Below are positions 1 through 8,031 of a stretch of 54,076 nucleotides of DNA, one piece after another (position 1 is the stretch's first letter; every line of letters starts with the position of its first letter). The stretch spans positions 1 to 54,076 of the forward strand of contig JADLDG010000102.1 in assembly GCA_020846775.1 (NCBI GenBank), given 5' to 3'. The position numbers were made by a program, and so were the translations under genes. Source of the stretch: Nitrospirota bacterium. GTDB lineage: Bacteria > Nitrospirota > 9FT-COMBO-42-15 > HDB-SIOI813. The notes under the pieces were generated by a model. That model searched no databases. It worked only from the letters and a program-made list of their open reading frames with translations, and was not told where the DNA came from.

Positions 1-220
1 AATTTGAACCTCAACGTACGGGTAGTACGTCTACGGTCCAAATTATATGTCCTTCCTTGCACCTGGGCATTTTTGAACACAAATTACACTTAGCTGCTTT
101 GTTAAACGCCCATTTGCGGCGTCAGGAAGATAAATTTGACCCTCAGCGTACAGGAAGTACGCCTACGGTCCAAATCTATCTTCCTTCCTTGCAACTGGAC
201 ATTTTTGAGCAACGACTGAT
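1..220 (+). repeat. Family B hairpin repeat, two tandem copies (first truncated by window edge)
   Basis: Two direct copies with a period of about 132 bp. Each has a hairpin with a GTAC/GTAC inner stem (second copy 125-184; first copy ends at 52), then a conserved tail reading CCTTCCTTGCA, CTGG, CATTTTTGA (about 51-80 and 183-215). In copy 2 the outer arms GGAAGAT and ATCTTCC pair exactly. Related copies lie at 15779-15852 and 21506-21651. I see no convincing gene in 1-261. Confidence 0.75.
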
Positions 221-261
221 TTTAGCAGGATATTTGAAGAAATTCAACAGGTTTATAGGTC

Positions 262-1470
262 TTATTTATTGTCATCATCCACAGCCTGTTTCAGCATGTC
301 AAGTATGCCAGGTATGGCTGAGGTTACCCTGTTCCAGTTTGGGATCAGCGGGGCGGCCATTGGGTTTTCTGAATAGGTATCAGCCGCTAACTTGATTGCA
401 TATGAGAATGCCTCTGCAGCGCTTGCCTCCGAATGCCTGTCAAATTTGAGCCCGTTGATTGCAGCATCTGCCTCGAATTTAACCATGGTATCCTCGGCAA
501 GCCTTATGTATGCAACTTGCAGAGACTTAAAAAAACTGTCCGAAAGTACAATCCCCTCAGCAGCAAGGAATCTGAAAATAGACTTGCATATGTCTACAGT
601 CATCCGCATCAACCCCTTTTTTGCATCGTCTGCGGATAGTAGCTGATGCTTGTGCTCATAGTTGTCAGCTATATCAACCTGGCAAACCCTTCGAGGGGAA
701 TAATTCCTGAAGACCTCAGATAATACACCGACCTCCAGACCCCAGTCCCATGGTATCCTGTTAGTCCTTGCCATGTCCGTTATCATTGCGAATTCCCCTG
801 CGAGCGGATACCTGAAGCTGTCCAGAAACATAAGGAATGGGTTTGGTCCCACAAGTTTTTGCAGCGCCCTTATCAAAGGGGTTATAAGCAGCCGTGTTAC
901 CCTGCCGTGCATTTTATCAGTTATCCTGCTGTAATAGCCCTTGCAAAACACAACGTCTATATTGGGGTTTGCAACCGGGTAGCACAACCTGGCAAGCATC
1001 TCCCTGTTGTATGTGACTATATCACAGTCATGCAGCGCAATAACCTCAGACTGTGCGTTAGCGATTACATATCCGTAGGCTATCCACGCCGAACGCCCCT
1101 TTCCGTCTTCACCAGCCCATACGTTATTGCGGTCCAGGGTTGCATATAACTCCTTAACCCTTTTCCCCTCGTTATGAATAATCTTTACTTCACATGAAAG
1201 CTGAGACATGAAGTCTCTGACATATCTGAATTCCTTATCATTCGCCCTTCCAAGTGTGAGGATCACCTCACGGATATACCTGACTTTTTTTAATTCTGAA
1301 ATAATCCCCTTAATTGCCTCTCCCTCAAACTCTGTAACAAGGGCAGGGAGCACCAGCGCTATAGGCCGTTGTCTGGTATATTCCATAAGTTCAGACTCTA
1401 CCCTTTCCAGACCTGGATTTCCAAGCCTGTGCAAGGTAATTATCAAATCTGTCTGATAGAAGTCCGACAT
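262..1470 (-). CDS. gpgS: Glucosyl-3-phosphoglycerate synthase (GT81 family)
   Basis: A retaining glycosyltransferase expected to move glucose from an NDP-glucose to 3-phosphoglycerate, giving glucosyl-3-phosphoglycerate, the phosphorylated precursor of the compatible solute glucosylglycerate. The 402-residue protein starts its nucleotide-binding domain with LVLPALVTEFEG (about 39-50). A GKGRSAW segment (123-129) and a metal/nucleotide site HDCDI (147-151) follow. These match the GpgS family as I recall it from Persephonella, Methanococcoides and mycobacteria. Length is normal for the bacterial/archaeal branch. It is the last gene of a minus-strand run with glgC, a sugar-phosphoglycerate phosphatase, a glycerate kinase and a second glycosyltransferase, which strongly supports the assignment. 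Substrate nucleotide preference cannot be read from the sequence. A mannosyl-specific relative is the main alternative. Confidence 0.85.
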   Translation of the reverse strand: MSDFYQTDLIITLHRLGNPGLERVESELMEYTRQRPIALVLPALVTEFEGEAIKGIISELKKVRYIREVILTLGRANDKEFRYVRDFMSQLSCEVKIIHNEGKRVKELYATLDRNNVWAGEDGKGRSAWIAYGYVIANAQSEVIALHDCDIVTYNREMLARLCYPVANPNIDVVFCKGYYSRITDKMHGRVTRLLITPLIRALQKLVGPNPFLMFLDSFRYPLAGEFAMITDMARTNRIPWDWGLEVGVLSEVFRNYSPRRVCQVDIADNYEHKHQLLSADDAKKGLMRMTVDICKSIFRFLAAEGIVLSDSFFKSLQVAYIRLAEDTMVKFEADAAINGLKFDRHSEASAAEAFSYAIKLAADTYSENPMAAPLIPNWNRVTSAIPGILDMLKQAVDDDNK

Positions 1471-1480
1471 TATTCACCTC

Positions 1481-2194
1481 CTATAAATATTCAGCTTCTC
1501 TTTCTTTTTCATTCTTCTTTTCATCTTTATGCTCCGGCTCGCTGCCTTTAATTATCCCCTTAGCAGCATCAATTCCACCTATGCCGAAGGCTATAGCAAG
1601 GGCAAGGATGATACCGCCAAAGACTATGGAAAAGGCAGCTATCACGATTCCAGGCGCAATCTGGAGCTGTTCAAGGGCCATTGCAAGTATAAGGACGATA
1701 AGCAAAAGCCTTACTGCCTCGGCAAGTATCTTTGCATAGTGATATCCGCTGTTAACTGCAGTAATCAACACCGCCCTGCTTATAAATCCTGCCAGGATAT
1801 ATCCTGCAATAAGGATAACAAGGGCGGAGAATGCACGCGGGATATAGAGGAAGAATTGCGCTGTCAGATTATCAATGGTCTCCAGCTGAAGTGCATTCAA
1901 TCCAATCATCAGGAACATTATAATAAGAAACCAGTAGATTATACCTCCGGATACATCAGACGGCCTTGACCAAACATCACCTTTTCTTATAATGGCGGTT
2001 AAACCTGCCTTGTCACACCAGCTGTCGAAGTTTATAACCCTGAAGACCCGCAGAAAAAACATTTTAATCAGGCGGGACAAAAAGAAACCTGCGATAAAAA
2101 TTATCAGCATTGCAAGAAGATTTGGTATGAACTCAAAGATTGTCAATCCGAAATCCCTGAGCGGCTGCAATAACAAATCCATAAAGTTTTCCAT
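1481..2194 (-). CDS. MscS-related small membrane protein (TM-helix repeat type)
   Basis: A 237-residue inner-membrane protein with about five hydrophobic segments (roughly 18-45, 85-105, 118-140, 155-175, 180-205) and a very charged C-terminal tail rich in Lys and Glu. The GIGGIDAAKGIIKG stretch after the last helix resembles the conserved helix of mechanosensitive-channel-related TM-helix repeat proteins. The beta domain and cytoplasmic cage of true MscS are missing, so gating by membrane tension is not shown. It lies between the two glycosyltransferases of the osmolyte locus, with gaps of 10 and 12 nt. A role in osmolyte release or turgor sensing is inferred from that position only. Confidence 0.7.
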   Translation of the reverse strand: MENFMDLLLQPLRDFGLTIFEFIPNLLAMLIIFIAGFFLSRLIKMFFLRVFRVINFDSWCDKAGLTAIIRKGDVWSRPSDVSGGIIYWFLIIMFLMIGLNALQLETIDNLTAQFFLYIPRAFSALVILIAGYILAGFISRAVLITAVNSGYHYAKILAEAVRLLLIVLILAMALEQLQIAPGIVIAAFSIVFGGIILALAIAFGIGGIDAAKGIIKGSEPEHKDEKKNEKEREAEYL

Positions 2195-2206
2195 GATATC
2201 ACCTCC

Positions 2207-3415
2207 TTATTTCCAATTAGTTACAAGATAGTCTTTTTTATTTTCGAACTCCAGACACAATCTCTCTATCTCTGCCTCTGCACCTTCCTGTTCCATATTT
2301 TCCGCTTCAATTACAAATGAAGCCGTCTTCCCCAGATACAAAGGGACAAGAGACCGTATAAGGTGTTCCGGAGACATCACCTTTCTGTGATAGGCAACAA
2401 CAAAGTCATATACTACATTAACCCACAATCCGGCAGGGAACCTGAATTCACCGTTGGAAAGTCTTCCAATACGTTCTATCTCGCCAAGATCCCCGGGCCC
2501 CATGATATCCAGCCAGATGTGCCGAAGGTCTTTAAGCCCTGCCCTGAATATGCCGAGCATCTTCTCTGCGTTTACCTTTACAGATTCAAGTCCTACATGA
2601 TATCTGAAACCAAATGTCGGGACATCTGAGGAACCCCTTTCATCCTTCCATTTGTCATAGTGCCTTTCCGTCAGATTAAAGAGGGTGGAAACTACCTGCA
2701 ACAGCATGTCTGACAGGTCTGACCCAGGATCCTTAGGGTCGTGAATCTTTGCACCGAGGAAGGTCTGGCAGACCTTGAAATCATTGGCAATGGCCTCCGT
2801 AGTCATCCATATGTCAATGCCAAAGCGGGCAACGTGGCTTTCCCATACATCCTGCGACAGATAAAACTCAGCCATCTTTCCGGAATATCCAAATTCACCA
2901 CCGATAGGCTGACGGACCCTCCTGCCATAAAGCGTCCTTGTTAATGGATAAACGATTGAGTTGGTAATAGTCCCGTCAAACTTATGCCTGCTGTAGAATG
3001 GGGCTACAAAGTCAAAACCATTTTTAATTACCGGTGACAGAAGAAGCTCTATCCACTCAGGTGTTATGCTCCTTAAATCCGCATCCACTACGCAGCATGC
3101 CTCTGCATTCAGATCTACAGCCTGTCGAAACAACGCCCTGAAGGCGCTTCCTTTTCCTGGTATTCCAATATACGGCATGCTGATCCTGTGTATAGGATAA
3201 ACAGGATGAGATAAGAATATTGCGGCATGATCGAGTGTCGCTGATCTTACAATATCTGGTGTGCCATCCTTAGAGCCTCCGTCGGAATTTACGATGAGGG
3301 CGCGCTTATCAGGGAAATATTTTGCAAGGCCTGCGCCAACGGCCTTGACTACGTGACCGATGGTTTTTGCGTTGTTATAACTGGCGATCCCAACGATGAT
3401 GTCGGTATTTTCCAT
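2207..3415 (-). CDS. GT2-like glycosyltransferase of the glucosylglycerate locus
   Basis: A 402-residue cytosolic glycosyltransferase with a GT-A fold signature: IVGIASYNNAKTIG at the N-terminus, NSDGGSKDGT (43-52), PGKGSAFRALF (86-96) and the metal-binding DADL (111-114), then a QPIGGEFGYSG acceptor-side loop. The overall plan recalls mannosylglycerate synthase (GT78) and the MggA-type transferases that extend glucosyl-3-phosphoglycerate. The ATG directly follows the TAG of the glycerate kinase, and gpgS lies two genes downstream. I infer a second sugar-transfer step (for example to mannosylglucosylglycerate) or direct glucosylglycerate synthesis from glycerate. The exact donor and acceptor cannot be fixed from sequence. 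Confidence 0.7.
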   Translation of the reverse strand: MENTDIIVGIASYNNAKTIGHVVKAVGAGLAKYFPDKRALIVNSDGGSKDGTPDIVRSATLDHAAIFLSHPVYPIHRISMPYIGIPGKGSAFRALFRQAVDLNAEACCVVDADLRSITPEWIELLLSPVIKNGFDFVAPFYSRHKFDGTITNSIVYPLTRTLYGRRVRQPIGGEFGYSGKMAEFYLSQDVWESHVARFGIDIWMTTEAIANDFKVCQTFLGAKIHDPKDPGSDLSDMLLQVVSTLFNLTERHYDKWKDERGSSDVPTFGFRYHVGLESVKVNAEKMLGIFRAGLKDLRHIWLDIMGPGDLGEIERIGRLSNGEFRFPAGLWVNVVYDFVVAYHRKVMSPEHLIRSLVPLYLGKTASFVIEAENMEQEGAEAEIERLCLEFENKKDYLVTNWK

Positions 3416-4768
3416 CTATTTATCACCTGCCTCTGCTATTATGACTTGAATGTCCATGACATTTGTCCATGTCGGTCCTGTGATCAGGTGATGTTGCGTC
3501 CCTGACAGTGAATCAAGGGTCTTGAAAAAATTATACGAGTCATTATTCCGGAGATATTCCATAGGGTCAATCTTGTATTTCAATGCAAGTTTTATAGTTT
3601 CTCCATCCACTATGGCTCCGGCTGCATCAGTAGGCCCATCTGTCCCGTCCGTACCGGCGGAAAGCATAGTTATACCTTTTTCGCCTTCGATTGCTGTCGC
3701 AAAGGCAAGGGCCAATTCCTGATTTCTGCCTCCTTTTCCGCTGCCTCTTACGCACACAGTAGTCTCTCCTCCTGAGAGCAGGCAAACCGGGACACTCCTG
3801 CTCTTTAATGATTTATTTACTGCCATTGCCTTGTCTGCCAAAGATCGTGCGGCATCCCTGACATCACCCTGAATATCAGGAGCTGTTATTTCCGTCTTGT
3901 ATCCAAGTAACTCTGCATTTACCATTGCCGCAGAAAGGGCCTTCCTGATGCTTCCTACGATAATATTCCTTACATTCAGGAAAAATAACTTGTCTTTCTT
4001 GGGTGTTTCTTCAGCCCCTCCTTTCAAACCCTTCTCAATATATCTTAAAACGCTATCAGGCACTTTATCTTCAAGATTATATTTTGCCAATACCACCATC
4101 GCGTCACGAAAGGTTGAACCATCGGGGACAGTCGGCCCGGATGCTATGACATCAAGCCTGTCACCGATTACGTCAGACAGTATAATGGTCGCTATTGTCG
4201 CAGGATACGCCATCTCTGCAAGCCGTCCCCCTTTTACTTGTGAGATATGCTTTCTGACAGCGTTTAATTCATTTATGGTCGCCCCGGCCTTAAGCAGAAG
4301 GTTTGTCACACGCTTCTTGTCATCGAGTGAAATATCACCAGCCGGTGAAACAAGCATGGCTGACGCCCCTCCAGAAAGAAGACATATAACAAGCGTCTCA
4401 GCATCCGCATTCTTCAGGATGTCTGTAATGTCCTCTGTCCCTTTAAGGCCGCTCGTATCAGGAAGGGGATGCGATGCCTCAATCTGACGTATCTTTCTTA
4501 GCGGTCTCGTATGTCCGTATTTTACTATAATTATGCCATCATCAATAAGCTCACCGAATATATCCTCGACTGCCTGAGCCATTGGTGCCGTTGCCTTGCC
4601 TGCCCCGACAACAATTAGTTTACTGAAGTTGTTAGTCTTATATGTAGTCTGTCCATTGATAAATATTTCATTATCCCGAAGGCTTATGGCCTTACGGACA
4701 GAATCGTACGAATCCACTGATTTCAGTCCGGCGTAAAAAATATCTAAAATGTTTTCTCTGTTATTCAC
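3416..4768 (-). CDS. Glycerate kinase, GckA/MOFRL family
   Basis: A 450-residue cytosolic enzyme of the DUF4147-MOFRL glycerate kinase family, which phosphorylates D-glycerate (commonly to 2-phosphoglycerate) with ATP. Visible family marks are VVGAGKATAPMAQAVE (about 52-67), LLSGGASAML, the inserted KAGATINELNAVRKHIS segment, the second LLSGGETTV and the C-terminal AGTDGTDGPTDAAGA loop. The stop TAG is immediately followed by the ATG of the GT2-like gene, so translation is probably coupled. In this locus the enzyme connects free glycerate with phosphoglycerate, either supplying the GpgS acceptor or recovering glycerate after osmolyte breakdown. A family A repeat lies just upstream of its start. 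Confidence 0.88.
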   Translation of the reverse strand: MNNRENILDIFYAGLKSVDSYDSVRKAISLRDNEIFINGQTTYKTNNFSKLIVVGAGKATAPMAQAVEDIFGELIDDGIIIVKYGHTRPLRKIRQIEASHPLPDTSGLKGTEDITDILKNADAETLVICLLSGGASAMLVSPAGDISLDDKKRVTNLLLKAGATINELNAVRKHISQVKGGRLAEMAYPATIATIILSDVIGDRLDVIASGPTVPDGSTFRDAMVVLAKYNLEDKVPDSVLRYIEKGLKGGAEETPKKDKLFFLNVRNIIVGSIRKALSAAMVNAELLGYKTEITAPDIQGDVRDAARSLADKAMAVNKSLKSRSVPVCLLSGGETTVCVRGSGKGGRNQELALAFATAIEGEKGITMLSAGTDGTDGPTDAAGAIVDGETIKLALKYKIDPMEYLRNNDSYNFFKTLDSLSGTQHHLITGPTWTNVMDIQVIIAEAGDK

Positions 4769-4770
4769 TC

Positions 4771-4901
4771 GAAATAGCCTTTCAAATCCTCCCTGCCCCC
4801 CTTTTCTAAAGTGGGGTAACTAATTTCCCCCTTTGAAAAAGGGGGATTAAGGGGGATTATATTCAAGCTTTGTGAACCCGCGGCTCATGACAGTTCACTC
4901 G
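4771..4901 (-). repeat. Family A palindromic element (copy 1)
   Basis: Lies between the phosphatase and glycerate kinase genes. Read on the coding strand: a TGAGCC-type hairpin near the phosphatase stop, then CCCCCTTTTTCAAAGGGGG and a second C/G hairpin, ending GATTTGAAAGGCTATTTCG. The phosphatase stop codon is inside the element. Confidence 0.85.
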
Positions 4902-5697
4902 TAATCAGTTTGATAACTTCTCTGTTCCATCCGGCTGGGCCTATGCCATCTGCCTTTATTATATTAGGAAGTTGTATCTTCTCTTCATAACTTCCGTCTT
5001 CCTTTTGAACAAGAACCGGATAGTCTGCATTCTGCAGTAGCGGAAGATCATTGAAACTGTCGCCAAGTCCTATTGTCACGATCCTTCCCAACTCTCTTTT
5101 ATAATAATCCATGAGTATCTTAACGGCCTTACCTTTATCATTGTCACCAAGGATGTGATAATACCTCCCCTTAGTCCAGAAAAGTCCGGCCTTTTCTATC
5201 GCATCAATAAACTCCGTAACACGGTCTTCTCCTTCTTCGAATATGAAAGGTTCGTCAAAGTCTCTCTCCTTGGACAATACGGCATCTGATAATGGCAGAC
5301 CCGTATGACGTGCGATTTCTTCGTGGTTCATATCACCAAATCCCTTTACCCTGATCCCCGTCCTTTGCCGTATATCATGAAATACCCTTCTGATATGATG
5401 ATATGATTTGCCAAGTGTGATAATCCTGTAATCTCCTTTACATTCACCAGATACAGGGTTATTGAAATATCCTTCAGGAATAAAGATCCCTCCGCCATTT
5501 TCAGTTATGAAAGGGTCGTTGTTCCCCATCCGGCTGCGGTATTCACGAATCTCAGCACTGGTCTTACTGGAGCATAAGACTACCGGGTATCTTCGTTCTT
5601 TAATAACTTCGAGAGCAGGGATGGCATCAGCAAATGAATAATTTACCGGATGCAGTAATGTACCATCCAAGTCTGTAATGATAATGACAGTCGGCAC
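4885..5697 (-). CDS. HAD-family mannosyl/glucosyl-3-phosphoglycerate phosphatase
   Basis: A 270-residue Cof/MpgP-type HAD phosphatase predicted to remove the phosphate from glucosyl-3-phosphoglycerate (or the mannosyl analogue), completing glucosylglycerate synthesis. Motif I is ITDLDGTLL, with nucleophile Asp9 and general acid Asp11. Motif II is the VVLCSSKTSAEI region. The late KGKAVKILMDYY lysine and the GLGDSFNDLPLL motif IV bind Mg2+. The C2-type cap with ENGGGIFIP is typical of the MpgP/YedP group. Its place between glgC and the glycerate kinase in the gpgS locus supports the substrate. The last codons and the stop come from a family A repeat. The true C-terminus may thus have been re-made by repeat insertion. 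Confidence 0.83.
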   Translation of the reverse strand: MPTVIIITDLDGTLLHPVNYSFADAIPALEVIKERRYPVVLCSSKTSAEIREYRSRMGNNDPFITENGGGIFIPEGYFNNPVSGECKGDYRIITLGKSYHHIRRVFHDIRQRTGIRVKGFGDMNHEEIARHTGLPLSDAVLSKERDFDEPFIFEEGEDRVTEFIDAIEKAGLFWTKGRYYHILGDNDKGKAVKILMDYYKRELGRIVTIGLGDSFNDLPLLQNADYPVLVQKEDGSYEEKIQLPNIIKADGIGPAGWNREVIKLITSELS

Positions 5698-5764
5698 TTT
5701 ATAAAATGATTTCGGTTTATTGCCTGCAGGATAGATCAGTATTACTATACGCTAATGATGCTTT

Positions 5765-5796
5765 ATAATCAAGTGAACGGGAAGGAGCTTGATTAT
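5765..5796 (-). other. Inverted repeat upstream of the phosphatase gene
   Basis: Perfect 9-bp arms ATAATCAAG and CTTGATTAT separated by 14 bp, in the 112-bp gap after glgC and before the phosphatase. No T-run follows, so a terminator is unlikely. An operator or leader hairpin is possible. Confidence 0.35.
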
Positions 5797-5809
5797 ATGT
5801 TTACACGGG

Positions 5810-7027
5810 TTAATCGAATTTCATGCCCCTGGTGACTACTACAACTCCTGATTCGGAAACAAAGAAACGCCTTTTATCCTCTTCCAGGTTGTATCCTATG
5901 ACTGTTTTAGGCGGGACTGTGACCTTCTTGTCTATTATTGCCTTGTTGATCTTGCAGAATCTGCCAATTTCTGCATCCTCCAGGATTACCGATTGCCTGA
6001 CATCAGCATAACTGTTGATTCTTACATTGGAAGATATTACTGAGCTTTGAACACGTCCGCCGCTGACGATTACACCTCCGCATACAATGGAATCCATGGC
6101 GATTCCGAGGCGACCCCCTTCTTCTTCCTGCGCAAAGACAAATTTTGCCGGAGGGTATTGTCCCTGATATGTCCTTATTGGCCATTCTTTATCATAAAAA
6201 TTAAATACAGGGTCCACTGATGTAAGTTCTATGTTTGCATCCCAGTATGCGTCAATAGTACCGATGTCCCTCCAGTACTTTGCCTCTTTCTTATTCAAGT
6301 CTTTAAAGTTATACGCATAAACCCTGTTTGATTTTATCATACGCGGAATTATGTTTTTACCGAAGTCGTGTGCACTATCTTCTCTTGAATCAGCGTCAAG
6401 ATTTGAGTAAAGGACATCTGTATTAAATAAATATACACCCATAGAGCATAGAGACAGATTTGGATTGCCAGGAATGGTCTTGGGATTTTTCGGTTTTTCT
6501 TCGAAACCGACTATACGGTAGTCTTGTTCTACTTCAAGTATCCCGAAACTGGATGCCTCTTTCCTGTCAAATTCAATAACAGCTACAGTGGCATCTGCAT
6601 TATTTTCCTTATGGAATTTATACATCTCCATGTAATCCATCTTGTAGACATGATCACCTGAAAGTACAAGGAGGTATTCCGGATTTTCATTTTCAATAAC
6701 ATAGAAATTCTGATAAATGGCATCAGCGGTTCCCCTGTACCAATCCTGACTTACCCGCTGCTGGGGCGGGATGGTGATAATATATTCATCAAGATAACTA
6801 CTCAGGATATTCCACCCTTTTCTTATATGGTTATCGAGAGACAATGATTTATACTGAACAAGAATAGCTATCTTTCTGAGGCCTGAATTTACTGCATTAC
6901 TGAGGGTAACATCTATTATCCTGTATTTGCCGCCGAAGGGAACCGCCGGTTTTGCGTTGTCTGCCGTAAGAGGGTGCAGCCTTTCTCCCCTTCCGCCGGC
7001 CAATATCATTGTAAAGATATCCTTCAT
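5810..7027 (-). CDS. glgC: Glucose-1-phosphate adenylyltransferase
   Basis: Makes ADP-glucose from glucose-1-phosphate and ATP, the committed step of bacterial glycogen synthesis. The 405-residue protein carries the N-terminal pyrophosphorylase motif LAGGRGERLHPLT, the AKPAVPFGGKYRIIDVTLSN segment, YLVLSGDHVYKMDY with the catalytic Asp, and the FEEKP sugar-phosphate loop. A C-terminal left-handed beta-helix region follows (VCGGVIVSGGRV to VILEDAEIGRF). Length is normal. It heads the osmolyte gene run, so ADP-glucose could feed glucosylglycerate synthesis as well as glycogen. A glycogen phosphorylase lies at 24424-26994. A GGAGG-like site precedes the ATG. Confidence 0.95.
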   Translation of the reverse strand: MKDIFTMILAGGRGERLHPLTADNAKPAVPFGGKYRIIDVTLSNAVNSGLRKIAILVQYKSLSLDNHIRKGWNILSSYLDEYIITIPPQQRVSQDWYRGTADAIYQNFYVIENENPEYLLVLSGDHVYKMDYMEMYKFHKENNADATVAVIEFDRKEASSFGILEVEQDYRIVGFEEKPKNPKTIPGNPNLSLCSMGVYLFNTDVLYSNLDADSREDSAHDFGKNIIPRMIKSNRVYAYNFKDLNKKEAKYWRDIGTIDAYWDANIELTSVDPVFNFYDKEWPIRTYQGQYPPAKFVFAQEEEGGRLGIAMDSIVCGGVIVSGGRVQSSVISSNVRINSYADVRQSVILEDAEIGRFCKINKAIIDKKVTVPPKTVIGYNLEEDKRRFFVSESGVVVVTRGMKFD

Positions 7028-7045
7028 ATTGCCTCCAGACTTTAC

Positions 7046-7075
7046 TTGTAAATATTAAACAAAATCCTGTATAAT
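7046..7075 (+). promoter_or_regulatory. Candidate sigma-70 promoter for the coiled-coil membrane protein
   Basis: TTGTAA at 7046-7051 and a perfect TATAAT at 7070-7075 with an 18-bp spacer, in the divergent gap between glgC and the gene starting at 7122. Confidence 0.5.
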
Positions 7076-7121
7076 TGCAACTTATTATAGTCTTAAAGTA
7101 TCCTTATGGAGGGATCAAATT

Positions 7122-7826
7122 ATGAAAAGCATCATTATCGTTTTATTCGTACTTATTTTAGTTACGGCAGGTGCAGGCTATTTTGGAATACCTATCCTCA
7201 TTCGGAACGAGACCGCAGTAATAAAAGCCGATCTCCAGGATATGAAACAGCGGTTTGATAAGATAGAAGAATTTGTCAAGAATGATGAGGAGGCAATGAA
7301 GATGACCCAGTTTCCGCCTGATGCAGAGGCCGGCAAAATAATAAAGACAGTCAATTCCAACGCTGTTAAGATAGCCTCCCTCGAAAAGAGTTTATCAGCG
7401 ACCAAGGAGCTCATAAATAAACAGAATGGGGCATTTGACAAGGCCATCAGTCAACAGAAACAGGCAATAGATGATTCAACGAGGAAACAGTCAGAAGCCC
7501 TCGATTCGGTCAGGAAAGAGACGAAGGGAAATTTGCAGCGTATTGAGTTCAGTGCCTCACTGGCGAACTTCAGGAGCCATCTCCTGAGGGTGTATGTGGA
7601 ATTACGTTCAAATAATATTGCCTCGGCAAGGGGTGAAATGGACTTTCTGAACAATATGCTTGAAGAAGCCAGGACCGCAGCAGCAAATGGAGATAAGAAG
7701 GCTATTGAACAATTTCAGGCTACTTTGAAAAAGGCAAGAACAGAAGTAGAGACGGACTTACCTGCGACGATAAACATAATCAACTCACTCTGGCATGACA
7801 TGGGGAAATTACTGCGTAAGAGCTGA
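7122..7826 (+). CDS. Membrane-anchored coiled-coil protein of unknown function
   Basis: A 234-residue protein I do not recognise. One N-terminal transmembrane segment or uncleaved signal anchor (about 3-25, IIIVLFVLILVTAGAGYFGI) is followed by long helical, probably coiled-coil sequence. That region is rich in Lys, Glu and Gln, with few prolines before residue 210. A predicted topology would place most of it in the periplasm. It is preceded by GGAGGG and a good promoter and seems to be a single gene. It ends facing mutS, with a family A repeat between. It could be a structural or envelope-spanning protein, but no catalytic residues are visible. Confidence 0.7.
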   Translation: MKSIIIVLFVLILVTAGAGYFGIPILIRNETAVIKADLQDMKQRFDKIEEFVKNDEEAMKMTQFPPDAEAGKIIKTVNSNAVKIASLEKSLSATKELINKQNGAFDKAISQQKQAIDDSTRKQSEALDSVRKETKGNLQRIEFSASLANFRSHLLRVYVELRSNNIASARGEMDFLNNMLEEARTAAANGDKKAIEQFQATLKKARTEVETDLPATINIINSLWHDMGKLLRKS

Positions 7827-7842
7827 TGAAACATGACTCATC

Positions 7843-8010
7843 CGAAAATAGCCTTTCAAATCCCCCCTGACCCCCCTTTTCTAAAGGGGGGAACTTGATT
7901 CTCCATTAATAGTATGAGGAACATTATTTCCCCCTTTGAAAAAGGGGGATTAAGGGGAATTTTTTCATGCTCCTGGTTTGTGAGCACGCGGCTCACGACG
8001 GTTCACTCGA
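7843..8010 (-). repeat. Family A palindromic element (copy 2)
   Basis: Occupies the gap between the convergent gene at 7122 and mutS. It has the same C/G double hairpin as copy 1 with a longer A/T-rich centre (about 7896-7930), then the TGAGC/GCTCA hairpin at about 7981-7995. It is oriented like mutS transcription. Confidence 0.85.
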
Positions 8011-8031
8011 AAATCCCTCGATTCATCCTGA

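Noticed and set aside
1-220. Family B array as a chromosomal integron attC array
   Set aside because: Structure-over-sequence conservation fits, but I do not find the paired RYYYAAC/GTTRRRY core sites, gene cassettes or an integrase in the window.
1-220. CRISPR array at the left edge
   Set aside because: Only two units of about 132 bp with long, partly conserved bodies; no short repeat/spacer pattern and no cas genes.
3897-4487. Long plus-strand open frame inside the glycerate kinase gene
   Set aside because: It is an antisense shadow of a well-conserved gene, with Ser/Pro-rich composition and no ribosome site.
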